Positions 1 to 8,510 of a DNA stretch of 35,278 nt are shown here, in pieces; the stretch's first letter is position 1, and the number at the start of each line of letters is the position of its first letter. The stretch is from Candidatus Omnitrophota bacterium (GTDB taxonomy: Bacteria > Omnitrophota > Gorgyraeia > Zapsychrales > Fredricksoniimonadaceae), in NCBI GenBank assembly GCA_021731625.1, contig JAKFXC010000029.1:1-35278 (forward strand), in the 5' to 3' direction. The notes beneath the pieces are model-generated. The model had not been told where the DNA came from, searched no databases, and saw only the letters and a program-made list of their open reading frames with translations. The translations under genes were made by a program, and so were the position numbers.

Positions 1-729
1 CTGTTGGCCGAACTGGGGGTTGTCAATCTTTTCCAAAAAAGCCCCGGAAATGACCTCCGGACGCTTCTGGTCGATGACGTTGGCAAACGGCGATGCCGGG
101 GACAATTTGATCGACGGCGGTTTGGACGTATCGTAGTGGGTCCCGTAAACGGTTTTGACGTTGAGCTCGGAATTTTTTTCATTGAGCAAAAGCAGCACGC
201 CGACCTGGCCGTTTAAGGCGTTGGTGGTGGTCTCCAAGATAAGCTGCAGGAAGGTGTCGATGTTTTCCATGTTGGAAATGCCGCGTCCGACCTTGGCCAT
301 CACCGACTGAAGGGTCCGCTTGGCGGTTTCCAGGCTTTTGATGTTTTCTTCCAGTTGCTTGGTCACGGCGGAAAAAGAGCGGCTGAGCATGACGATTTCA
401 TTTGTATCCTGGTTTAATTCTTGGATGGTCTCCGGGCTTAAAAAACTCTCCAGGGCCTTGCGGTTTTCGCGCGTCACGTTAATGACCTGCAGGAGCAGCG
501 AGCGCAGCGAGAGGTATCCGGCCATGACGCCAATCAAAACCAAAATCAATATGATGGAAAAAATTTGTTCGGTGAATTCGATGGACCCGCTGCTGTACTG
601 CACGTAGACATAATAGAGTAGGACCAGCGGCACAATGGAGGCGATCATGAACAAGATGGTGAATTTGCGCATGATCGAGGCATCTTCAAAGGACGCCACA
701 ATCAGGAGTTTTTTATCTTTTTTCTGCAT
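1..729 (-). CDS. Membrane-bound GAF-domain sensor protein (5' part, cut by window edge)
   Basis: The minus strand is open from an ATG at 729 to the left edge (243 codons) with an in-frame TAG upstream, so 729 is the first possible ATG; no clear Shine-Dalgarno is seen. Two hydrophobic segments lie at about residues 22-44 and 56-77. A HAMP-like or coiled-coil linker follows (about 80-145), and then the start of a GAF-like domain from about residue 150 (LILETTTNALNGQVGVLLLL). This is the layout of a membrane sensor with a cytoplasmic GAF domain. The output domain lies beyond the window: GGDEF, HD-GYP, histidine kinase or PP2C are all possible. It is divergent from the LMF-like gene, with a strong inverted repeat between them. 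The assignment to a GAF sensor is moderately sure; the output function is unknown. Confidence 0.7.
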   Translation of the reverse strand, partial: MQKKDKKLLIVASFEDASIMRKFTILFMIASIVPLVLLYYVYVQYSSGSIEFTEQIFSIILILVLIGVMAGYLSLRSLLLQVINVTRENRKALESFLSPETIQELNQDTNEIVMLSRSFSAVTKQLEENIKSLETAKRTLQSVMAKVGRGISNMENIDTFLQLILETTTNALNGQVGVLLLLNEKNSELNVKTVYGTHYDTSKPPSIKLSPASPFANVIDQKRPEVISGAFLEKIDNPQFGQQ

Positions 730-746
730 GAGATGAGCGGCGGTGG

Positions 747-773
747 CTAACTACAGTAGTTTACTGTAACTAG
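747..773. promoter_or_regulatory. Imperfect inverted repeat between divergent genes, candidate operator
   Basis: The arms CTAACTACAGTA (747-758) and TACTGTAACTAG (762-773) pair at 10 of 12 positions around a 3-nt centre. The inner seven pairs (TACAGTA/TACTGTA) are perfect. Each arm also contains a small palindrome, CTAC-A-GTAG and TTAC-T-GTAA. The element overlaps a possible minus-strand -10 box. A dyad in a short divergent intergenic region suggests a repressor or activator site; the protein that binds is unknown. Confidence 0.45.
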
Positions 774-795
774 AAATTGTGCGGTTGGAAAGCAA
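767..795 (-). promoter_or_regulatory. Possible promoter of the GAF-domain gene
   Basis: On the minus strand TTGCTT (795-790) and TAGTTA (772-767) are separated by 17 nt. The -10 is a poor match. It overlaps the right arm of the inverted repeat, which would suit regulation there. Weak evidence. Confidence 0.3.
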
Positions 796-811
796 ATTCT
801 CTTTTTTTATG

Positions 812-817
812 TATAAT
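812..817 (+). promoter_or_regulatory. -10 box of the LMF-like gene, leaderless arrangement
   Basis: A perfect TATAAT ends 6 nt before the ATG at 824, so transcription would start at or next to the start codon. No convincing -35 sits at 16-18 nt; TTGGAA (785-790) is 21 nt upstream. There is no Shine-Dalgarno before 824. Confidence 0.55.
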
Positions 818-823
818 ACAGCC

Positions 824-2206
824 ATGGATATTTCCCGCCTCTTTTTGCGCGCCATGGCGGTTGTCTACTTCACTGCTTTTGGCTCGCTGGCCGTGCAAAT
901 CCTCGGTTTGGTCGGCAGCGAAGGCATCCTTCCTGCGGGAAAATTTTTGCAGAATGTGAAGGCCTACTATGGCCCGGTTTCCTTCGGACAGGCGCCAACC
1001 CTTTTTTGGGTGAGTCACAGCGACTGGTTTTTGGCGGCTGTGTGTTGGGCAGGGTGTGGGTTGGCCGTCATGCTTTTTTTGGGCATTCTGGTTCCGGTCA
1101 CCGCCTTTGGCCTGTGGGCCATGTATCTGTCGCTGACCGTCGTGGGGCAGGATTTTTTGGGCTTCCAATGGGACAATTTGCTCTTGGAATCGGGCTTCTT
1201 GTTGATTTTTCTCTATCCGCTCCGCTTATCGCTGCAGCGTAATGCTGATTTACCGTCGGTGATCATCATTTGGCTCTTGCGCTGGGTGCTGTTTCGACTG
1301 ATGTTTTCATCAGGGCTGGTCAAGATTTTGAGCCACGACCCGGCCTGGTGGCAGCTGGAGGGCTTGACCCATCATTATTTGACCCAGCCGTTGCCACATG
1401 TCTTAAGTTGGTATGTGCATCAACTGCCGGACGGGTTCCATAAACTCAGCTGTGTGGGGATGTTTGTGGTCGAACTGGTGGTGCCGTTTGCTATATTTTT
1501 TGGCAGACCGGCCAGGCAGTTGGCTTTTTGGATCCTCATCTTGTTCCAACTGTTGATCCTGCTGACCGGCAATTACACTTTCTTTAATATTTTGAGTATG
1601 GCCTTATGCCTGACGCTGCTTTTGGATGGCCGTCGGCCTTCGGTGAGTGCGCACGACGCTGTGGCTGCGGCGGTAGCGCTGATCGTCTGTGGCATGACCA
1701 CCGCGCTCATGTTGGGCAGGCACATGGCGATGCCCGAACCGGTCCGGGCGGTGGTGCAGGTGCTGTCGCCTTTGCGCACGTTTAACAATTATGGTTTGTT
1801 TGCGGTCATGACCACTCAGCGTCGGGAGATCATCATTGAAGGCAGCCACGACGGCAGGACGTGGCTTGCATACGAATTCTACTGGAAGCCGGGCGATGTG
1901 GCACGGATGCCCCAATGGGTGCAGCCGCACCAGCCGCGGCTGGATTGGCAGATGTGGTTTGCGGCCTTGGGCAGTTACGAGCGAAACCTTTGGTTTACCA
2001 ATCTTGCAGAACGTTTGCTGACCGGTTCGAAACCGGTTTTGGCCTTACTAAAAACTAATCCTTTTAAAGACCATCCGCCGCGGTTTATCCGATCTTCGTT
2101 TTATGACTACCGATTTACGGACCCTGGTGTCCAGGGCAGGACCAAAGAGTGGTGGCAGCGGCAATCCCTCGGGCTTTACAGCCCGGTGATGTCGCTGAAA
2201 GAATAA
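824..2206 (+). CDS. Lipase maturation factor (LMF1)-like polytopic membrane protein
   Basis: The protein has 460 residues and many hydrophobic segments in its first 300. It carries two hallmarks of the lipase maturation factor family: FQWDNLLLE near residues 114-122 and PHQPRLDWQMWF near residue 368 in a C-terminal soluble part. In vertebrates LMF1 helps fold secreted lipases in the endoplasmic reticulum; bacterial members are common but their substrate is unknown. I chose ATG 824 because a perfect TATAAT lies just upstream; in-frame GTG 779 and ATG 809 would precede or overlap that box. The downstream gene starts separately, with its own ribosome site. Family assignment is fairly sure; the cellular role is not. 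Confidence 0.8.
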   Translation: MDISRLFLRAMAVVYFTAFGSLAVQILGLVGSEGILPAGKFLQNVKAYYGPVSFGQAPTLFWVSHSDWFLAAVCWAGCGLAVMLFLGILVPVTAFGLWAMYLSLTVVGQDFLGFQWDNLLLESGFLLIFLYPLRLSLQRNADLPSVIIIWLLRWVLFRLMFSSGLVKILSHDPAWWQLEGLTHHYLTQPLPHVLSWYVHQLPDGFHKLSCVGMFVVELVVPFAIFFGRPARQLAFWILILFQLLILLTGNYTFFNILSMALCLTLLLDGRRPSVSAHDAVAAAVALIVCGMTTALMLGRHMAMPEPVRAVVQVLSPLRTFNNYGLFAVMTTQRREIIIEGSHDGRTWLAYEFYWKPGDVARMPQWVQPHQPRLDWQMWFAALGSYERNLWFTNLAERLLTGSKPVLALLKTNPFKDHPPRFIRSSFYDYRFTDPGVQGRTKEWWQRQSLGLYSPVMSLKE

Positions 2207-2236
2207 TATTATTGGCTTCACAGACCCCGGCGGTTG

Positions 2237-2259
2237 TGGTATATTTTTTTCTTAAGGAG
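2237..2259 (+). promoter_or_regulatory. Extended -10 and Shine-Dalgarno of the acidic exported protein gene
   Basis: TG-G-TATATT (2237-2245) is an extended -10 element, and AAGGAG (2254-2259) lies 5 nt before ATG 2265. A -35 at proper spacing is not evident (TTGGCT at 2212-2217 is 22 nt away). Here the transcript would carry a short leader with a Shine-Dalgarno. Confidence 0.45.
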
Positions 2260-2264
2260 AGCTT

Positions 2265-2699
2265 ATGGTTATAAAAATTATTTTTATCGGAATGATGTTT
2301 GCCTTGGTCTGTGGACCGGGTCTAAGCGCCTTTGCCCAGAATGCCGATTTTTTAAGAACGCCAGACAATTCGATGTTTAGGAATTCCGTAAGGCCGGCCC
2401 CAGACGTCGTGCGGGAAAACGGTGTGATCAGTGACGAGGGTTACGGTAAAGACGATATGGAATATTATGACAGTGAAACAGTCCCCGAAGGAGAGAGTGA
2501 GGAGGACTTCACTGACGATGAAACCTTGCCGCCGGAAGACGCTGAGGATTATTCCGATGATGAGATCGGCAATGAGACGGACGCTGAATTGATCACTGAT
2601 GCCGAAACCGACCTGGATGAAGGCGATCCTGTGGGCGAGGCGCCGCCGGCACAGGTGGCAACCGGCAACCTGGTTTTGCCGGGCAACACCCAAAAATAA
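2265..2699 (+). CDS. Exported acidic low-complexity protein
   Basis: The protein has 144 residues. It begins with a signal peptide (positive residue, hydrophobic run about 5-20, SAFAQ cleavage region at about residues 21-25). Residues about 58-122 are extremely rich in Asp and Glu, with blocks such as SEEDFTDDETLPPEDAEDY, and the end is Pro/Gly/Ala rich without cysteine. I recognise no domain. The composition suggests a disordered, metal- or surface-binding periplasmic or secreted protein. An AAGGAG site 5 nt upstream fixes the start. The TPR gene follows immediately, so the two probably form one transcript. Confidence 0.65.
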   Translation: MVIKIIFIGMMFALVCGPGLSAFAQNADFLRTPDNSMFRNSVRPAPDVVRENGVISDEGYGKDDMEYYDSETVPEGESEEDFTDDETLPPEDAEDYSDDEIGNETDAELITDAETDLDEGDPVGEAPPAQVATGNLVLPGNTQK

Positions 2700-2708
2700 G
2701 TGTTTGAT

Positions 2709-3062
2709 ATGAGAGGAACATGGTTTATATGGCCAGCCCTAGGGTTGGCCTTTTTTTTGATGGTGACCTCCCCGGGGTTTGGCCAGGGGGCTACGCCTGC
2801 TTCCGAGATGTACGCAAAAGCCATGCATCTATATGAGAAACGCAAATGGGCGGCGGCGAAGGAATATTTCCATCGCTATTTGGCCGAATATTCCGACAGC
2901 TCTCTGTATATCACGTCGTTATATTCCTTGGCTTACTGTTACCAGCAGCTCAAAGATCTTAAAGAGGCGCTTTCGATTTACCATAAAGTGGTGGAGGAGG
3001 CCCGGGGGGACGACGCGTTTTGGGCCCAGATGGCGCAGAAAAGGATTGCTTCGCTTCAATAG
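2709..3062 (+). CDS. Exported small TPR-repeat protein
   Basis: The protein has 117 residues from ATG 2709; a GTG at 2700, directly after the preceding TAA, would add three. A signal peptide or N-terminal anchor (hydrophobic about residues 5-22, ending GFGQG) is followed by two or three tetratricopeptide-type helices ([20 protein letters not shown] and [20 protein letters not shown]). It resembles the TPR tails of YbgF/BamD-type periplasmic scaffolds, but is far shorter, so only a TPR scaffold role is claimed. It is probably cotranscribed with the acidic protein. Its last 7 bases overlap the 3' end of metH, which converges on it. Confidence 0.7.
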   Translation: MRGTWFIWPALGLAFFLMVTSPGFGQGATPASEMYAKAMHLYEKRKWAAAKEYFHRYLAEYSDSSLYITSLYSLAYCYQQLKDLKEALSIYHKVVEEARGDDAFWAQMAQKRIASLQ

Positions 3063-6000
3063 CCTAAATTAGGCCCCAGCCATTTTTCCGCGACCGCCAG
3101 ATCCATGCCTTTGCGCCCGGCATAATCCTGCACCTGGTCCTTGCCGATTTTTCCCAAACTGAAGTATTTGGCATTGGGGTGGGCAAAATAATGGCCGCAC
3201 ACCGACGCGGTCGGCAGCATGGCAAAACTTTCGGTCAATTGGATGCCGGTATTTTCTGGGGCATCAATGAGCTTAAAAAGGAATCCTTTCTCAGTGTGGT
3301 CGGGGCAGGCCGGGTAACCCGGGGCTGGGCGGATGCCGCGGTAGCGGACATGGATGAGCTCAGTGTTGCTTAAATTTTCTTCCGGGGCATAACCCCATAA
3401 TTCTTTCCGCACCCATTCGTGCAGATATTCCGCAAAGGCCTCTGCCAGCCGGTCCGCCACCGCCTTGGCCAGGATGCTCTTATAATCATCGTGGTCATCT
3501 TCAAAGTCTTTGACCAAGCGGTCCAGCCCGATGCCGGTGGTGACGGCAAAAGCCCCCAAATAGTCTTTGACCCCCGATGTTTTCGGTGCTATGAAATCGG
3601 ACTGGGCCAGCAAGGGCTGGCCAGGACTAATTTCCGCTTGTTGGCGCAGGGAATGCACCTGGCCTAAGGTTTTTCGGCGCACGTCGTCGGTGTAGAGTTC
3701 AATATCATCCCCGACGGCATTTGCCGCAAAAAAACCGACCGTCGCATGGGCGGTCAGCCATTTGCGGGCGATGATCTCGTCTAGGAGGGCATTGGCATCC
3801 GCATACACCTGGGTGGCCTGGGCCCCGAACTTAGGGTCTTTAAGGATATTTGGAAATTTGCCTTTGAGTTCCCAGGCGATAAAAAACGGAGACCAATCGA
3901 TGTACGGTCGGATTTTTGTCAAAGCAAAATTCTTAAACGTTTTGACGCCCAGATAGGAGGGCCGGCTGATGGGTACCTTGGCCCAGTCGCTGGTCATTTT
4001 ACGGGCCCGGGCCTGCTCGATGGGAAGCAATTTTTTGGCGGCCTGGCGCGCATAATGCTCCTGCCGCAAGTATTCATAATCTTTGGCGGTTTTTGTGGTC
4101 AGGTCTGCTTTGGCCTGGGGGTCCATGAGCGCCCGGCAGACCCCGACGCAGCGGGAGGCGTCTTTGACATGGATGGTAAACCCTGCCGGATATCCGGGGG
4201 CGATTTTAACGGCCGTGTGGTTGGGGGAGGTCGTGGCTCCGCCGACGAGTAAGGGGATGTGAAACCCTTCCCGCTGCATCTCCCTGGCCGCGTGGGCCAT
4301 TTCATCCAGCGACGGAGTAATCAAGCCGGATAGGCCGATCATGTTGGCGTTGATGTCGCGGGCCGCTTTAAGGATTTTATCGCAGGGGACCATCACCCCT
4401 AAGTCCACCACTTTAAAATTGTTGCAGGCCAAGACCACGCCGACGATGTTTTTGCCGATGTCGTGCACATCGCCTTTCACGGTCGCCATGAGGATGACCC
4501 CGGCATTGGAGGCCTCTGTATGTTTGTCCTTCTCCATATAAGGCATGAGGTAGGCAACGGCTTTTTTCATGACCCGGGCGCTTTTGACCACCTGGGGCAG
4601 GAACATTTTGCCGGAACCAAAGAGCTCCCCGACGATGTTCATGCCGTCCATGAGCGGGCCTTCGATCACATCCAGGGGCCGTTTGCTTTTTTGGCGGGCC
4701 TCTTCGACGTCTGTGTCGATGTGCTCGACGATGCCTTTGACCAACGCGTGAGAGAGGCGTTTTTCCACGGGCTCTTTGCGCCAGCCTAAATCTTCCACAG
4801 CTTTGCCTGGGCCAGCTTTGCTGGTGTAGTTTTGGGCAAAGGTCACCAAACGTTCGGTGGCGTCGCTGCGTCGGTTAAGCAGAACATCTTCAACCAGGTT
4901 GAGCAGCTCTTTGGGGATGTCCGCATAGACCGCGATCATCCCGGCATTGACAATGCCCATGTCCATTCCGGCCTTGATGCCGTGGTAGAGGAATGCCGCG
5001 TGCATGGCTTCGCGGATCGGGTCATTCCCGCGGAACGAAAACGACACATTGCTGACCCCGCCGGAGATCAGGCAACCCGGGCAGGCCGCCTTGATGCGGC
5101 GGGTGGCTTCAAAATAATCCAGCGCGTAGGCGTTGTGCTCTTCGATGCCCGTTGCCACGGCAAAAATATTGGGGTCAAAAATGATGTCTTGCGGCGCGAA
5201 GGCGACCTGTTCCGTCAGGATTTTAAAGGCCCGCTGGCAAATGGCCACGCGGCGCTCAACGGAATCAGCCTGGCCGCGTTCATCAAACGCCATCACCACA
5301 CAGGCGGCCCCGTAGCGACGGACCAGGATGGCTTGGCGGATAAATTCGGCCTCGCCTTCTTTCAAACTGATCGAGTTGACAATGGATTTTCCCTGCACGC
5401 ATTTGAGGCCCGCTTCAATGACCGACCATTTAGAAGAATCAATCATGATCGGCACCCGGGAAATGTCCGGCTCCGCAGCGATGAGATTTAAGAAGGTGGT
5501 CATGGCCTGGGCCGAGTTGAGCATGGCCTCGTCCATGTTGATGTCAATCACCTGGGCCCCATTGTCCACCTGCTGGCGGGCCACGGCTAAGGCCTGGTCA
5601 TATTTTCCGTCGATGATCAAACGTGCAAATTGTTTGGACCCAGTGACATTGGTGCGCTCCCCGACGTTGACAAAATTGGTGTCTGGCCGGATGACCAACG
5701 GCTCCAGGCCGCTAAACGAGCTGTGCGGCGCCGGCCGAGGCAATGGCCGGGGCGGGAGGTTCTTAACAATGGCCGCGATGGCCTTGATATGCTCCGGCGT
5801 GGTGCCGCAGCATCCGCCCACGATATTAACAAATCCGTTTTTGGCAAAATCTTCCAGCAGGGCCGCCGTCTCCGTCGGAGTCTCATCGTATCCGCCAAAC
5901 GTGTTTGGCAACCCGGCATTGGGATAGCAGCAGACATAGCAGTCGGCCAGGCGGGAAATTTCCTCGATGTAAGGGCGCATTTGGGCGGCACCCAGGGCGC

Positions 6001-6745
6001 AATTGAGCCCGAACGACAATGGTTTGGCGTGTTTAATGGAAATCCAGTTGGCCTCGACCGTCTGGCCGGACAGGGTCCGGCCGCTGGCGTCGGTGATGGT
6101 GCCGGAGACCATGACGGGGAGGTATTTGCCGACGCTGGCACCGTGGGCATCAATGGCAAACAAGGCGGCTTTGCAATTGAGGGTGTCGAAGGTCGTCTCC
6201 ACCAGAAAAAAGTCAACCCCGCCGGCCAGCAAGCTTTGGACTTGTTCGGTGTAGGCCTCCACCAATTGGTCAAAGGTGATGGCCCGGAAGGCAGGGTTGT
6301 TCACATCTGGCGAGAGGGTGGCGGTTTTGTTGGTGGGGCCCACGGCCCCGGCCACAAACCGCGGCTTGGCCGGGTTTTGTTTGGTGAATTTGTCGGCGGC
6401 AGCCCGGGCCAGCCGCGCGGAGGTCAGGTTAAGCTCCGGCACCAACGCCTCCATCTGGTAATCAGCCATGGAAACGCGGTTGGCGTTAAAGGTGTTCGTT
6501 TCGATGATGTCGGCTCCCGCGGCCAGATACGCTTCGTGGATTTCGGAAATGATCTGCGGCTGGGTCAAGGACAAAAGCTCATTGTTGCCTTTGACGTCGT
6601 TGGCAATAGTTTTAAACCTGTCGCCGCGGTACTTGGCCTCGTCCAGGTTGTGGCGCTGGATCATGGTGCCCATGGCGCCATCGAGGACCAGGATGCGCCA
6701 AGCTAAAAGGGCATGGATCGGATGTGTTGGAGTAGAGAAACTCAT
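3056..6745 (-). CDS. metH: Cobalamin-dependent methionine synthase
   Basis: The enzyme transfers the methyl group of 5-methyltetrahydrofolate to homocysteine via cobalamin, making methionine in the cytoplasm. At 1229 residues it is full length and holds all four modules. The homocysteine domain has zinc ligands Cys249 (GLNCALG) and Cys312-Cys313 ([10 protein letters not shown]). The pterin domain begins near [20 protein letters not shown]. The cobalamin domain has DVHDIGKN with the axial His761. The C-terminal reactivation domain binds AdoMet ([15 protein letters not shown]). ATG 6745 is preceded by a good promoter that places the transcript start within a few bases, so there is no room for a cobalamin riboswitch. 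It is divergent from the pilus cluster. Confidence 0.98.
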   Translation of the reverse strand: MSFSTPTHPIHALLAWRILVLDGAMGTMIQRHNLDEAKYRGDRFKTIANDVKGNNELLSLTQPQIISEIHEAYLAAGADIIETNTFNANRVSMADYQMEALVPELNLTSARLARAAADKFTKQNPAKPRFVAGAVGPTNKTATLSPDVNNPAFRAITFDQLVEAYTEQVQSLLAGGVDFFLVETTFDTLNCKAALFAIDAHGASVGKYLPVMVSGTITDASGRTLSGQTVEANWISIKHAKPLSFGLNCALGAAQMRPYIEEISRLADCYVCCYPNAGLPNTFGGYDETPTETAALLEDFAKNGFVNIVGGCCGTTPEHIKAIAAIVKNLPPRPLPRPAPHSSFSGLEPLVIRPDTNFVNVGERTNVTGSKQFARLIIDGKYDQALAVARQQVDNGAQVIDINMDEAMLNSAQAMTTFLNLIAAEPDISRVPIMIDSSKWSVIEAGLKCVQGKSIVNSISLKEGEAEFIRQAILVRRYGAACVVMAFDERGQADSVERRVAICQRAFKILTEQVAFAPQDIIFDPNIFAVATGIEEHNAYALDYFEATRRIKAACPGCLISGGVSNVSFSFRGNDPIREAMHAAFLYHGIKAGMDMGIVNAGMIAVYADIPKELLNLVEDVLLNRRSDATERLVTFAQNYTSKAGPGKAVEDLGWRKEPVEKRLSHALVKGIVEHIDTDVEEARQKSKRPLDVIEGPLMDGMNIVGELFGSGKMFLPQVVKSARVMKKAVAYLMPYMEKDKHTEASNAGVILMATVKGDVHDIGKNIVGVVLACNNFKVVDLGVMVPCDKILKAARDINANMIGLSGLITPSLDEMAHAAREMQREGFHIPLLVGGATTSPNHTAVKIAPGYPAGFTIHVKDASRCVGVCRALMDPQAKADLTTKTAKDYEYLRQEHYARQAAKKLLPIEQARARKMTSDWAKVPISRPSYLGVKTFKNFALTKIRPYIDWSPFFIAWELKGKFPNILKDPKFGAQATQVYADANALLDEIIARKWLTAHATVGFFAANAVGDDIELYTDDVRRKTLGQVHSLRQQAEISPGQPLLAQSDFIAPKTSGVKDYLGAFAVTTGIGLDRLVKDFEDDHDDYKSILAKAVADRLAEAFAEYLHEWVRKELWGYAPEENLSNTELIHVRYRGIRPAPGYPACPDHTEKGFLFKLIDAPENTGIQLTESFAMLPTASVCGHYFAHPNAKYFSLGKIGKDQVQDYAGRKGMDLAVAEKWLGPNLGY

Positions 6746-6753
6746 AGTGCATA

Positions 6754-6782
6754 ACCATAGGGGAAATCCGCCGGATTGTCAA
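6754..6782 (-). promoter_or_regulatory. metH promoter, leaderless arrangement
   Basis: On the minus strand a perfect TTGACA (6782-6777), a 17-nt spacer and TATGGT (6759-6754) precede ATG 6745 by 8 nt. Transcription should begin at or beside the start codon. There is no Shine-Dalgarno between the -10 box and the ATG. Confidence 0.7.
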
Positions 6783-6818
6783 ATGTAAACATGACCTAAA
6801 AAAAATTGTTTATGCCCG

Positions 6819-6845
6819 TTGCAAGAATTTTTCTTCTGCTATAAT
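6819..6845 (+). promoter_or_regulatory. Promoter of the pilus/secretion cluster, leaderless arrangement
   Basis: TTGCAA (6819-6824), a 15-nt spacer and an extended -10 TGCTATAAT (6837-6845) end 8 nt before ATG 6854. The perfect TATAAT with its TG extension makes the -10 convincing. No Shine-Dalgarno is present, so the ATPase mRNA should be leaderless. Confidence 0.7.
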
Positions 6846-6853
6846 TATTTACT

Positions 6854-8503
6854 ATGGTATTGGACCGCAGCATGAAAATAGGCGATGTATTGGTGCAGCG
6901 AGGATTAATTACCGAGGACCAGCTTGGCCAGGCCCTGGCTGTGCAAAAAATTTCAAAGCGGAAATTGGGTGAAATTCTCATTGAAAAAGCCATGATCACG
7001 GAGCAAAAGTTTCTGGAAGTCCTGGCCGAGATCCATCAGATCCCGTTGGTGAGCTTAGACAACATCACCGTCGACGCCAAATTGCTGGGCCTCTTTCCGA
7101 CGGAAATGTTGCAAAAAAATTGCATCCTGCCCCTGGAAATTAAAGACCAGGTGCTGATTGTGGCCACCAATGACCCTTTGAATGTGCTGACCTTGCAAGA
7201 CATGCGCTATGCCAGCGGTTACCAGATCAAACCGGTGCTGGCCAGCATCAAAGAAATCACCCACCGTTTAACGCAATCCCACGGGTCCATGGAAACTTTC
7301 CAGGCCATCCGCAATGCCCAAAGCGACCAGGCCCAGGAAACCCCCATCATCAAATTGGTCAACACCATCTTGAGCCAGTCGATCAAGGAGGGGGCGTCCG
7401 ACGTTCACCTGGAACCCCAGGCCAGCCAGCTGCGGGTGCGGTTTAGGATCGACGGGATGTTGTTCCAGAAACAGACGGTCCCTAAGACCCTGTACCGGAA
7501 AGTCATTTCGCGCCTGAAAATCATGGCCGGCATGGACGTGGCGGAGAACCGCAAGCCCCAGGACGGCCGCATGAGCTGGAAGGAAGGGGACCAAACGTAT
7601 GACATCCGCGTGGCCACTTTGCTTGACAAACACGGCGAGGCCATCTCGCTGCGCATCCTAAATAAAAAAGCCATCTCACACACCTTTGATTCGTTGGGCA
7701 TGGACCCGCAGGAAATGGACCAGATCAAAGAACTCATCCGGCAGCCCCATGGCATTCTGCTGGTGACCGGCCCGACGGGGGCGGGAAAGACCACCACCCT
7801 CTACTCGGTGCTAAACGCCCTAAACCAGATGACCGCCAATATCATCACTGTCGAAGATCCGGTCGAGTACCAGCTGGAAGGGATCACCCAGACGAGCATC
7901 AATCCTTTCGTGGGATACAGTTTTGCCAATGCCATCCGGCACATTTTGCGGCATGACCCGGACATCATCATGGTCGGCGAGATCCGCGACGTGGAGACCG
8001 CGCAAGTGTCGGTGCGGGCGGCGTTGACCGGCCATTTGGTGCTGGCGACGCTGCACACCAACTCCGCCGCCGGTGCCATCACCCGCCTGCAGGAAATGAG
8101 CGTGGAGCCGTTTCTGCTGAGCTCGACGGTGCTCGGCGTCATTGCCCAGCGCCTGGTGCGGCGCCTGTGCGCACAATGCAAGACCAAAGTCCAGGCCGCG
8201 CCCGACGTTGAGGCCAACATGCTGGCGGAACTGCCGCAGCTGTCCCGGCCGATTTTTTTGTCGCAGGCGGTCGGCTGCGAACAATGCTTTCAAACCGGTT
8301 ACTCCGGCCGGGTGGGCCTGTTCGAAATTCTCAAAGTCACTCCGGCGGTGCGCAATCTCATTGTGGCCAGGGCCAATGAGCAGGACATCACCAAAGTCCT
8401 GGTCGAAAAAGGGATGCACACCCTGCGCATGGCGGGATTTAAGAAAGTGGCGGAGCAGGCGACCTCGTACGAGGAAATCCTGAGGGTAACACTAACGGAG
8501 TAG
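6854..8503 (+). CDS. pilB: Type IV pilus/type II secretion assembly ATPase with MshEN domain (PilB/GspE)
   Basis: This is the cytoplasmic hexameric ATPase that powers pilin polymerisation; 549 residues. The N-terminus has two 24-residue MshEN motifs (8-31 and 37-60) separated by exactly five residues, the layout known to bind c-di-GMP in MshE-type ATPases. The core has a Walker A GPTGAGKT at 306-313, an Asp box and Walker B around DPDIIMVGEIRD, and the histidine motif TGHLVLATLHTNSA. Two CxxC pairs (CAQC and CEQC) form the zinc site typical of GspE/PilB. The start at 6854 is fixed by the promoter immediately upstream, although Met7 is a possible alternative. It heads the cluster. Confidence 0.95.
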   Translation: MVLDRSMKIGDVLVQRGLITEDQLGQALAVQKISKRKLGEILIEKAMITEQKFLEVLAEIHQIPLVSLDNITVDAKLLGLFPTEMLQKNCILPLEIKDQVLIVATNDPLNVLTLQDMRYASGYQIKPVLASIKEITHRLTQSHGSMETFQAIRNAQSDQAQETPIIKLVNTILSQSIKEGASDVHLEPQASQLRVRFRIDGMLFQKQTVPKTLYRKVISRLKIMAGMDVAENRKPQDGRMSWKEGDQTYDIRVATLLDKHGEAISLRILNKKAISHTFDSLGMDPQEMDQIKELIRQPHGILLVTGPTGAGKTTTLYSVLNALNQMTANIITVEDPVEYQLEGITQTSINPFVGYSFANAIRHILRHDPDIIMVGEIRDVETAQVSVRAALTGHLVLATLHTNSAAGAITRLQEMSVEPFLLSSTVLGVIAQRLVRRLCAQCKTKVQAAPDVEANMLAELPQLSRPIFLSQAVGCEQCFQTGYSGRVGLFEILKVTPAVRNLIVARANEQDITKVLVEKGMHTLRMAGFKKVAEQATSYEEILRVTLTE

Positions 8504-8510
8504 GTGCGCT

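Noticed and set aside
2170-2185. Hairpin CGGGCT-TTAC-AGCCCG near the end of the LMF-like gene
   Set aside because: Within the coding sequence and not followed by a T-tract, so not called a terminator.
5630-6706. Long plus-strand opening of 358 codons, and another at 4832-5491, opposite metH
   Set aside because: Both are antisense to conserved metH domains; composition is Gly/Arg/Val rich without motifs or a ribosome site.
6746-6853. Possible cobalamin or S-adenosylmethionine riboswitch before metH
   Set aside because: The metH promoter leaves at most a few bases of leader, so no riboswitch can be transcribed.
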